This document shows, in pieces, positions 46,545 to 55,265 of a DNA stretch of 64,000 bases. A program made the translations under genes and the position numbers. The notes under the pieces were generated by a model that worked only from the letters and a program-made list of their open reading frames with translations, was not told where the DNA came from and did not search any database. This stretch comes from Liopterus haemorrhoidalis (Eukaryota > Arthropoda > Insecta > Coleoptera > Dytiscidae), in the NCBI GenBank assembly GCA_963971575.1, contig OZ020613.1:50090250-50154249 (forward strand), read 5' to 3'. Each line of letters opens with the position of its first letter. The stretch's first letter is position 1.

Positions 46545-47246
46545 CTAAGTTGTGATTTGTCTTGTGATGTTTTCTTTATGACGGTGATTTAGTGTGAATG
46601 TAACTGGATCGTGATCGGGGGGGAGTTCAGGAATAGTGACTGGATGGGATATGTTTGTGACGTTTTTGTTAATAATAATGTCTACGGTGCTGGGAGAGGA
46701 ACCATTTGGCGGGTAGTGTGTGGGTGTGTCAGGAGCTTCTATAAGTATATTGTATGTTGACGAGTATGTGTACAGTACTGTGCCATTTGTATTTTGTGTT
46801 GGATTGTAGCCCAAGGTGGTGTGTCTTGCATTAATGTCTCCAACTATTAATGTTTTGTTGTAGTTTGTCAGTATGTCTAAGTCATGGTCTGTAAGTCTAT
46901 TTCGGGGACTGTTGTAAGCCCCGATTATGTGTGTGTTGTCAGTGAGTTTAATTGTTAGCGTCTCTAGTGGAGTAAGTGGTGTGTCAATCCGTGTATGTGG
47001 AATGTTGTGTTTAATTAATAGTGCCAATCCTCTAGCGACTGTGATGTCATTGTCATTAGCGTCTGGGGGTCGGTCTCGTCTGTAAATGGTGTAATTTTTA
47101 ATGTAAAATTTGTCTTTCGGTTTTAGTCTAGTCTCATTAATTATAAGTATGTCTATTTTATGTCTTTGTAGAAAGTAAGTCAGTTCATTGGTCTTACCCC
47201 TTACACTGTTTGCGTTCCATGTGCATATTTTAATTTTATATTCCAT
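46545..47246 (-). pseudogene. LINE-B ORF2 APE-type endonuclease domain
   Basis: Starts MEYKIKICTWNANSVRGK just before the ORF1 stop (overlap 11 nt). Catalytic motifs in order: WNANS, INETRL (Glu), GAYNSPRN, GDINARHTTLG (Asp/Asn), STVDIII (Asp), LPPDHDPVTFTL (Asp-His). The domain nicks target DNA and so defines the insertion site. All catalytic residues are present. A stop at 46545 ends the frame before the linker, so ORF2 as a whole is broken. Confidence 0.88.
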
Positions 47247-48555
47247 AGTTGTGAACAATTTGTGTAAAATGCTCAAACGCTAATACTTTTTCCAGTGAGT
47301 TTTTGGTTTGTCTCATAATATGGTTTAGGTATCTGACCGCCTCCAGCATCCCTTCCAAGTTGGCCAGGCTGTAGAGCGTGTTGAATTCTGAAAGAAGGTC
47401 ATTTAAAGTATCAGTATTTTTGTTAATATTAAAATTAATGTTGTTATTGTCATTGTGTGTGTTATGTTGTGTTGTTTGTTGAGTGTTAGTTGGTGGTTGC
47501 TGTTGGGTGTGCGATGGTTTGAATGTGTGTGTTGATAATTGTTGGCGAGTAGGGGGCGGAGGGGGGAGACTGTTGGGCGGAGAGGTGGCCATTGTTGGGT
47601 ATTGTTGTTACTATAATTTTGGGTGGGATAATTTTGCGGGGGAGTCTGAAGTAGCGGTTGTCTGGGTGGTCCTGTTGCCCATGCATTGACTGCTGGTGCC
47701 GGTGCCGGGATGTAGGTTGGTTGTGGTTGATGTGGTTGATTGTTGTTTTTCCTAGCTTCTATTTTAGCTAGTATTGATTTGTAAACTTTACATTCTGTTG
47801 AATTGGCGGGATGTGGCCCCTCGCAGTTTGCGCATTTAATTGTTGGATTTTCTGTGCATTCTCTGGTGAGGTGCTGTTCTGCACATTTGAGGCAGCGTGG
47901 TATTAGCGTACAATTCGACGTTGCGTGTCCCCAGGTCTGGCAACGATGGCATTGGATGATTCTTTTTTTGTTCCGGTGTATTTCCTATGTAATTTTGGTA
48001 TATATTAGGAATCTCACCTTGGTTCTTAGTGTTTCTAGTGTCACATCTTTGGTTGTGACTACAAGATAAAGTGGCCTGTAATTGGTTCTCATTTTAATCA
48101 CTTGAGTGACTGAGATACCTTTTTGAATTAATGCTCCATTATTTCATCTACCGTCGTGTCTGCGTCGAGTCCCCTTATTACATAACCGTATGTTTTTTTC
48201 CTGCTTGGCGGTGTATGTAAAATACCCTATCTTGTCGTCATTGCAGTTCTGCATAAATGCCTTTCGTTTGTTGTTGGTTTCAAACCATATGTTAGTATAT
48301 TTGTCGGTATAGGATACGTGGAATTTTTCTCCAGCGTGTTTTTTAATTGTGTTGTGAAACTGATCGGTTTAAAGCGGTCTTCCCGTGAAAACTACCGGGG
48401 GTGGTTTAGGTTCAGTGTTTTCTTCCTGTTCATGTTCAAGTTCTTCATATATGTTTTTGTTTTTGTAGTTAATTATACTGGTACTGGTAGATGGATTGTT
48501 AGCGGTTGTTTTCTGTGTGGTTTGTCTGTGATTCTGATTTTTCTGATTTTTTGAT
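47236..48555 (-). pseudogene. LINE-B ORF1, second (duplicated, diverged) segment and C-terminus
   Basis: Reading minus, sequence equivalent to ORF1 from 'PPRKRIKK' to the zinc knuckles is present a second time (48555 to about 47755), with extra frameshifts near 48120-48200 and 48372. It then runs into the Pro/Gln-rich C-terminus (MATSPPNSLPPPPP...) ending YGI at 47236. It differs from the first segment at many sites, so it came from a different LINE-B copy or is old. Confidence 0.7.
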
Positions 48556-49955
48556 TCGTTTCCTGGGCTTCTATTTTGGCTATTATTGACTTGTAGACTT
48601 TACATTCAGTTGAATTGGCGGGATGTGGGCCCTCACAGTTTGCGCATTTGATTATTGGGGTTTCTGTGCATTCTCTGGTGAAGTGCTGTTCCGCACATTT
48701 GAGGCAGCGTGGTATCAGTGTACAATTCGACGTTACATGTCCCCAGGTCTGGCAACGATGGCACTGGATGATTCTTTTTTTATTTCTGTGAATTTCCCAA
48801 GTAATTCTAGTATATATGAGGAATTTCACCTTGTTCCTTAGTATTTCTAGTGTCACATCTTTAGTAGTGACTACTAGATATAATGGTCTGTAATTGGTGT
48901 TCATCTTAGTCACTTGCGTGACTGAGATGCCTTTTTGGATTAGTTGGTCCATTATTTCCTCTACCGTGGTATCTGCATCAAGTCCTCTTATTACATAACC
49001 GTATGTTTTGTCTTGTTTGGAGGTGTATGTAAAATACCCTATTTTATCTTCATTGCAGTTTTCCATGAACGCCTTCCTTTTGTTGTTGTTTTCGAACCAT
49101 ATGTTGGTATACTTGTCTGTATAAGATACTTGGAATTTCTCTCCTACGTGCTTTTTAATTGTATTGTGAAATTTATCTGTTTGAAGGGGTCTTCCCGTGA
49201 AAACTACCGGGGGTGGTTTGGGTTCAGTTTTTTCTTCCTGTTCATGTTCTAATTCTTCGTAAATATTTTTGTTTTTGTAATTAATTGTGTTGGTACTGGT
49301 AGATGGGTTGTTTGCGGTTGTTTTCTGAATGGTTTGTGTCTGTGTTTCTGATTTATCTGTTTTTTTGATTCGCTTCCTGGGTGGTACAATTGTGAACGTT
49401 GGGTTTGCGTCCGTGGTGTGGTTTGCGTCTATGATGTATGTTTTGCTGGTATCTGTGTCGTGGTTTGTGTCCATGGTTTGGTCTTGGTTCTGACTGTTAT
49501 CGCATGAGAATGTGGCGCTGTATGGACTGCCTGGCGTTGTATTTCCTAGTGCAGTGGTTCTCAACCAGGGTGCCGTGGCACCCTGGGGTGCCGTAAGCAC
49601 ATGAAAAGGGTGCCGCGAGCTTTTCAAAATAAATTCGCCGCTATTCTCGGAATCGAAGACCGATGACCGAATCGAAGAAATTTTCGAATGATCTTTAAAT
49701 ACATATTATGTAATTGTAATATTATTGTTTTTTTTTTCCAACATCACAATTATACTTTTGATTGATTATACTTTAAACTGACTAATAGGGTGCCGCGAAG
49801 ATCTCACATTTTGCATAGGGGTGCCTTCACCTAAAAAAGGTTGAGAACCACTGTCCTAGTGAATTGATTGTTTTTTGTGTATTTACACTTGTGTCACTAT
49901 CGTCGCCACTATTGTCACTTTCATAAGTTCTTTTATTAATTGTTTGCTTTTGCAT
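48556..49955 (-). pseudogene. LINE-B ORF1, first segment, interrupted by a hAT MITE
   Basis: Start MQKQTINKRTYESDNSG at 49955; the frame is split at 49853/49552 by the MITE and then runs open to 48556. Features: NPTFTIVPPRKRIKK, PPPVVFTGRPLQTDK, RNA-binding region GYVIRGLDADTTVEEIMDQL, TNYRPLYLVVTT, then CHRCQTWGHVTSNC, CLKCAEQHFTREC and CANCEGPHPANSTEC (three CCHC knuckles). It ends abruptly at KSIIAKIEAQ, where the duplicated segment starts. Confidence 0.82.
49552..49853. mobile_element. hAT MITE, 302 bp, 8-bp duplication
   Basis: The inverted ends CAGTGGTTCTCAACC and complement are flanked by TCCTAGTG at 49544-49551 and 49854-49861, an exact 8-bp match. Removing it with one TCCTAGTG restores the LINE-B ORF1 frame (INS joined to LGN). 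The inside is rich in GGGTGCCG motifs without coding. It is the youngest layer of this nested stack. Confidence 0.95.
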
Positions 49956-50188
49956 TATTGTTTTAATTTGAGTTATGTCATTGTTTTCAATTATTTAGCG
50001 AGTGGCAGCCCTGCGTGTGCGCAGAGCTACATGCGCGTTGGTTCTCTTTGTTACACGTCACTTGTTAATAGTTTATTGTTAACACTACTAATTGTTAATA
50101 ATTCTCACCCACTTCATTTACTGTAACTACACTATTACACTTTTGTGAAAAATTCACAGGAGCGATCTGGTACACGTCTTACTAACAA

Positions 50189-50227
50189 GACGAGAACCGG
50201 TGTATTCAACATGGTATGGCCGTTGCC
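50189..50227 (-). rRNA. 5S rRNA 5' part (nt about 1-39) of the split 5S retro-copy
   Basis: The minus strand runs from GGCAACGGCCATACC to GGTTCTCGTC. The 5S start lies directly against the 13-bp duplication GATTTCGGACCAG (50228-50240), as expected if reverse transcription ran to the 5' end of a 5S RNA. See the 3' part at 44740-44834. Confidence 0.93.
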
Positions 50228-50240
50228 GATTTCGGACCAG

Positions 50241-50727
50241 GGAACAGCTCTTGAATACTTAATATATTTATTAGCGTCTCTGCAACTTCTGTTTCTGCAT
50301 CAGTATGTTCAACAGGAATAGGTTCACAAGTCTCACATATTTCCTCTTCAAAAGGAGTCTTCCTTGTCTCGGTAGGAGGTTGATGTTGCATCGGTGGATT
50401 CATCGTAGGGTAAATTGGTAGGAAGTTGATGTTGTAGGATGTTGATTTTAAAGTTCTTCCTTTGTTGTTTTCGGTTCCTATAAATTGAATAAATGTATTT
50501 AATATTTTTAAAAAAGAAAAACAGCGCTGAAAATTACTTACTCGATAAAATGTACCTTACACACTTTCATGTGTTTACCGACTTTTTTCCCAATTTTAAG
50601 CTGACTAATCCAGAGTTCATGCCTGTTAATCAATTCTTTTCCAAACTGTGTAACAAAATACACTTTTCGCATGCCTTTTGGTGGAAAAGAATGAATGGAA
50701 CGATGGAATCTTATAAGATACCATAGA
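50241..50727 (-). pseudogene. THAP domain and N-terminal region of the Harbinger-like gene
   Basis: Minus strand: a THAP-like region (YKIPSFHSFPPKGMRKV with WISQLKIGKKVGKHMKVCKV, then HFIE; the Cys and His of the C2CH zinc site are in VCKVHF). Next is a 64-bp GT-AG intron (50478-50541; donor GTAAGT, acceptor TTTATAG). Exon 2 has a degenerate frame with EEEICETCEPIPVEHTD and LINILSIQELFPGPKS, which continues at 38690 (FRDFSVQVNT). THAP domains bind DNA and are fused to DDE_Tnp_4 in this family. The N-terminal Cys pair and start are not seen; frames are broken. Confidence 0.62.
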
Positions 50728-50824
50728 ATTAAGCGAAGTAAAAGAAATACATTACATTTTGAAATTAATTAAAATTTATTTTGTTTTTATTTCGAAAAAA
50801 GTTTTATAAAAGAGTGCAATAAAC

Positions 50825-51003
50825 GTAAATCTGTGTATGGAAAGAAAAAAAAAAAAAAAACAATTATTGTTAACTCTGCAGCACAAGAATACCTTGCAAA
50901 TGGAACAACGTGCGTAAGTTATTTTCTTACAACCTGGATTTCTACATTTTGATCTTGATTTCTCTCCGGTAATACAACAGCTTGTGCCTTGTTCCGTAGA
51001 CTA
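50825..51003 (-). pseudogene. piggyBac-like transposase C-terminal Cys-rich remnant
   Basis: The minus frame has CCITGEKSRSKCRNPGCKK, then ARCSICKVFLC and a final NNNCF before a T run. This is the C-x-C / CxxC pattern of the RING-like zinc domain that ends piggyBac-type transposases (KCRNPGC...CxxCxVxLC...CF). Only this tail survives. Confidence 0.55.
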
Positions 51004-51384
51004 GATACGCGGCGGCTATAACAAAATCTATATAAATAGTGCCAATAATGGTTCATAAAAACTTCGATGAATTAAGACTAAAAGTAATTAATGATCAATA
51101 TAATATAAAATTAAATGAAGGAAAGTGACAAGTTTGGAAAAGTGTGAAATTGAAATCTGTGTGATCTGTATCGAATGTAAAAACATTCTTCCATATTCAT
51201 AAAACATAGACATAAAAGTGGCACATTGAATTTACTAAAACACAAGGGCAACAACAGGAACAGTACATTATAAAAATATACAACGGAAATAAAAAACAAA
51301 TGTATAGTTTTTGTGGTAAAAGTCATTAGATCTTTCAAACTAGTAGGCGAAGAGGGGATTAAAAATTTTACACAAACTTAAATA

Positions 51385-51990
51385 GATAAGAGCGCAAAAT
51401 ATGATAGGATAAAAATAGAGGACATTCTACCACACTCAACCACAGTGAGTAAAAGTATGAAAATGTTGGCCGAAGAAATAAGAAATAAATTAAAAACTAA
51501 ATTTGGACAGGTGACTACAGAAAGACAAAGCTATTTACGGCTAACAGTACACTCTATAAAAGATTTTGTTTTACTCGTATATGATACTCGTATATAATAC
51601 GCCAGATACAGTTTTGAAGTGGATATATAACCACAACCTAGAAGAACTTTTCCCAAATACATTAATTGCATGGAGAGTTCTATTATTAAGGGAATTTATT
51701 ATATTTGATAAAATTAACAATCTAGTTTCTGTTATGGACAGGGGGTACAATATTATAGCAGCATTCAAATCTATTACCAGTTTAAACTTGCCCATAACAC
51801 GGTAGTGGAGGTAATTACAGAGATTTAGTAGAAAGTATTTTGAGAGATGTTAGATTTTTAGTCACTTATATAAAAGATCAGATCGTCAAAATTGCCTAAC
51901 TACAGCACTGAAAGCTGACACTGAAACAATATGGAATAACAAATTAATTACGTTCTCTTTAATTGTATCACAGTGACAAGATATTATACA
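51385..51990 (+). pseudogene. Hermes-like hAT transposase relic
   Basis: Spread over three plus-strand frames: IEDILPHSTTVSKSMKMLAE, SYLRLTVHSIKDFVLLVYDT, SVMDRGYNIIAAFKSI (position of the catalytic 'TDxGxNxxxA'), LVTYIKDQIVKIA-type sequence, and NCLTTALKADTETIWNNKL (normally 'TRWNS'). The order fits the N-terminal two thirds of Hermes/Buster-like hAT transposases, heavily decayed. Surrounding DNA (51004-51384) has no gene. Confidence 0.5.
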
Positions 51991-52176
51991 ATCGAGTTTT
52001 AGCAGTGAAACAAGTAAGACTTGTGCAAATACATGCTCCCTTATCAGTGTGCTAAATTCCAAGTCTTAACTCGCCTGTCTAACAGGCATTGCTTTGCAAA
52101 TTGTGACGTGTGGTTAAAATATTAAAATTAAAAAACATCTTTGCTTAAAATCAGTGTTGTAACTGAAGAATTTACA

Positions 52177-52416
52177 ATGCACGAAGACGTCAATAAGCGA
52201 AAAGCCGATCAACTATCACCATATCTAAATGACGTTCAGAAGAGATACATCTGGTTACCTGAAGATCTTCTACAGAAGAATAAATATTACCCACTACGAT
52301 CGCAGATAAGCGATGCAGTACCCTCTACATCTCAAAATAATGAACCCACATCAAATGATCCTCCTAACATCAAAATCCAACCAATAAACGTATCATCAGT
52401 TAATTATAATGAGTAG
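52177..52416 (+). CDS. unrecognised 79-codon ORF
   Basis: From the ATG at 52177: MHEDVNKRKADQLSPYLNDV, then LPEDLLQKNKYYPLRSQI, a Ser/Asn-rich region, and a stop. No domain is recognised. It could be the N-terminus of a LINE ORF1-type protein, since these often begin with charged, disordered sequence, but nothing proves it. GC-rich DNA follows. Confidence 0.25.
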   Translation: MHEDVNKRKADQLSPYLNDVQKRYIWLPEDLLQKNKYYPLRSQISDAVPSTSQNNEPTSNDPPNIKIQPINVSSVNYNE

Positions 52417-52839
52417 GGTAACAGGGGGTGTTCTGGTCCAACATAGTTACTCCCGCCGTTTAATTCACACTCGATGACCACGGTCATCGAGAGCGGCCAC
52501 GAACACGGGGTCTGCCCGTTGACCTTTGTACTTCTTTCAAGGTCGCGCTGAAGAAGTGTCCGGAAGACGAGGTCACCCCCTACCCCTCCGAATTCCCACC
52601 CCATAGTTCGCGCTCTGTCTAAATTGTATGTGTGCGAGAGAGATGAGGGATTTGCAGCGACAGGTGTGCAGCGATTTGCAGCCAGGTGTGCAGCAGTGTT
52701 CTTTCAAGGTCATCGCTGTAGCTGAAGATGATGTCGGGCCCGCCGCCACCACCACCACCTGAAGATGTTCTTCGTCGAGGAGCCTTGCCCGGGGCCGATG
52801 TGTTGCGGGCTAGCCTAAATCTTAGGCGCAAAACAGGAA

Positions 52840-53020
52840 AAAAGTCCTAAAATTTGTTTTTTTCTTTGAATGCACCCTCGGGCTGCCTCACCCTGCAGGG
52901 TGAGATTATTTTCTGGGGAAAAAATGTCGCGAGGATGCGGCGGGAATCGAATCCGGGCCCTGTTGATTTCTGACGACCTTTGGTCTTTGACCACGAGACT
53001 ATGCGGATAGATGACGGAAC
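52840..53020 (-). mobile_element. tRNA-derived SINE head (A and B boxes)
   Basis: The minus strand has an A-box-like TAGTCTCGTGG (53001-52991) and, about 35 nt on, a good B box GGATTCGATTCC (52954-52943), the internal Pol III promoter of a tRNA. The 3' CCA-side structure is not intact, and a GC-rich body with CCTGCAGGG follows, so it is a SINE rather than a tRNA gene. Its 3' limit is unclear. The GC-rich tract 52420-52840 next to it may belong to the same or a neighbouring retroelement. Confidence 0.6.
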
Positions 53021-53462
53021 GTTGAAAATAAGCGTTGATAAGAAGCCGTCAGGCGTAGTCGTCAAGCGTTATCTGCTTGAGGTGACCCGCTTGACCTTTT
53101 TAAGTGATAAATGCCTATTTTCAGATGCATTTATCTCGGGAGCTACATGTGTTTGTAATTAAAGTCATAGTCGGGTATTTTATTATATTTTAACAGAATT
53201 TCGATTTTAAATTTATTTTTGATGGATATGGGTTAGGAATAAAAGAACATATACATTAATTCATAGAATTTTATTGAAATAAGTTTATTTACAATATATT
53301 TTCATGATATAAAAGTTAAAATATAATTTTATAGGATGTTTTTTATTCTATTTTAAATCTGTATAGATTTTCTATTAAATACTTGCTAGATTGTAAAAAA
53401 CTATAGATATATTTATGTACACACACACATCATGGAATGTTAGTTTGAACATAGAGTTCATA

Positions 53463-53890
53463 GTGGATATTCAGGGGTTGTAATACCTCAATTTATAGTA
53501 AAAGAAGTTGCGGTAATGAGTAGAGATGGAAAAAAATTAACCCATTTTATTGTGAAGCCACCATTTCCCTGGTCAAATTTAACTTGGGAATCTAAAAAAA
53601 ATGTTTTGTTTTTGATCGAATATGGAGATATGTGTAAATATCTAAGTGAGTTATTTCGTTCGGCCTCTAAAATTATTGTAAAGGGAGATTTGAACAAAAA
53701 ATTGTGAAAGAATATTTCGATGGAGAAATTGTAAATTTGGAAAACAAACCTTCGATGAAAAAGTCAGTTTGCAGTGGAAAAAACATGTTTTGCACACGCA
53801 CCGCCTCATGTGTGTTCTCTGCATAATGTTAATGTGGTAAAAACAAAACTATGGAGCTATTTAATAAAATGAACATAGAAACGTTATAAC
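53463..53890 (+). pseudogene. relic of a conserved insect repeat protein (unclassified)
   Basis: Frame: IPQFIVKEVAVMSRDGKKL, HFIVKPPFPWSNLTWESKKN, KIIVKGDLNKKLVKEYF (the last across a stop at 53705-53707), IVNLENKPSMKK, then Cys/His-containing HAPPHVCSLHNVNVV in a shifted frame. The combination 'KExAV..G...F..KPPFPW' and a later C..H..C pattern recalls a protein repeated in many arthropod genomes whose role I cannot name. No catalytic motif is claimed. 53170-53460 and 53890-54250 are AT-rich without genes. Confidence 0.35.
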
Positions 53891-54251
53891 CGTCCATGGC
53901 AGAGAACTCGTCACCTCCACCAAGATATCACTATTTTAAATGTGTCATTAATATTAAGATAATGTGTAATATAAAAGTTAAATACAAGCAAATGTCTATT
54001 TTATATGTTTTTTATTTCATCTCCTACACACAATCCTTCTAACTGCCTTAAAGTACATTTCATATAAACATATAACTGAATATCAACTTTGAGTTTGTTT
54101 AATTTGAATACGTGTTCCTGAAAGATATTCATTCAAGTTAGGAAACGTTATGGTATCTATTTTATCATATATAATATTTGGATACAATTCTATTATTTCA
54201 TGTTTTTAACGTCTGAAAATATTAATGTATCTTCATCAATCAGACCCTCAT

Positions 54252-54470
54252 TTATGTAAAATTCTCTTCTGAAGGATTGTCTCCATCTTTCCAATGGCCA
54301 ATTTCAATTCTGCAGAAAGGGCAGCGAACAGTGTCCTCCACGTTGTAATAATAAAATCCAGATCTTGCTAAATTGCGCGGATGTACATAATCACTAGGCC
54401 AATTTTCAAACGTCGTAAGCCTGTTTTCTTCCTTTTTCATTTTTAACCTTTCCTGTTTCATGGTTGTCAT
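54252..54470 (-). CDS. truncated BIR domain (IAP-like) ORF
   Basis: A 72-codon ORF from ATG 54470. Residues about 12-68 match a baculovirus IAP repeat: EENRLTTFENWPSDYVHPRN, LARSGFYYYN, EDTVRCPFCRIEIGHWKDGD, NP. The first zinc-ligand pair (CPFC) is present. The domain's second half, with the zinc-binding His and last Cys (EHxxxxPxC), is missing: the frame ends SEENFT and stop. BIR domains bind caspases or partner proteins in apoptosis and signalling. A TATA-like element lies 50 bp upstream. It may be a captured host IAP exon, a viral-type IAP piece or a real short gene; without the full zinc site it is unlikely to fold normally. Confidence 0.65.
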   Translation of the reverse strand: MTTMKQERLKMKKEENRLTTFENWPSDYVHPRNLARSGFYYYNVEDTVRCPFCRIEIGHWKDGDNPSEENFT

Positions 54471-54518
54471 GATAAGTTATTTCCCACAACTAATTCAAGA
54501 AATATGATCATTGCGTCT

Positions 54519-54526
54519 CTTATATA
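54519..54526 (-). promoter_or_regulatory. possible TATA box of the BIR ORF
   Basis: TATATAAG on the minus strand about 50 nt before the ATG at 54470. Spacing is plausible for a short 5' UTR; in AT-rich DNA such a match is also likely by chance. Confidence 0.3.
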
Positions 54527-54639
54527 CAACTCCCCCGCCGGCAATTTATTTATCGACAGAATATTGTAAGGAATATGGCGATTGAAATGACCGGTAAGCG
54601 GGTCAAGCTATTTAAAGTATAAAAATAACTCGAAAACGA

Positions 54640-55245
54640 GTTTGTAACAAATTTTTACTTGTATTATTAAAATATCACAACTTAACGATTGTATCGTAAT
54701 TAAATTTACGACAATCGATATTAACTAACGAGAGTTACCAAGAATAATATACAAAGTTAAACAAATACTACCAAAATATTGGCATTTCAAGTAGCACAGT
54801 AAATGTTTAACAATGGCGACTCACTTCGCCTGGTTTGGTATTTATTTACACAGATACTATCGAAACTGTACAAATAAACACCGATAATAAGATATTAGGC
54901 TTATTATTTGAATAAGCACTAACTAAAAAATCCTCGTTGCAATTATAAACACTAAAAACGTAAACTGCTAAAATGGCGATCTATACACTTTGAAAGACGC
55001 GTTGAGAGAGAGAGCTGGTTCGTGGTTAGACACCCGAAACAAAAGAATGGACAAGAAGGCTACAATTGGCTGACAGTCTGCCACATGACAGACTACTATT
55101 GGTCTAACGTAAGTCACGTAGAACTAAGAGGTCCAATAAGCAAGTTAAGCATTACATTACAAACGGAAAATATAAATTCAACTATAAATAAATTTAATTA
55201 TAAATTGCGGGGTTTTAGAACGCAACATTCTCCCCCCGAAAGACC
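54640..55245 (-). mobile_element. LTR retroelement 3' end: polypurine tract and LTR start
   Basis: The minus strand has a purine tract (GGGGGGAGAA, about 55228-55240) directly followed by TGTTGCGTTCTAAAACC, the expected order of polypurine tract and 3' LTR. The body downstream is promoter-like (CT/GA repeats, several ATG-poor stretches). The matching TG...CA far end and a target duplication were not found, so the left limit given is arbitrary. Confidence 0.35.
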
Positions 55246-55265
55246 ACTAGGGGGTCTTTCCATTA

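Larger units (their letters stand above)
44835..50188 (-). mobile_element. LINE-B copy 2 inserted in 5S rRNA sequence
   Basis: Minus-strand non-LTR element: 5' UTR 50188-49956, ORF1 from 49955 (with an internal duplication), ORF2 from 47246, 3' UTR, AATAAA near 44880 and a tail of GAAAA repeats at 44835-44858. Flanked by the 10-bp duplication GACGAGAACC (44825-44834 and 50189-50198). The bases just outside the repeat differ from 5S on the LINE side at both ends, so the duplication is exactly 10 bp. Full-length at the 5' end but broken inside. Confidence 0.93.
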
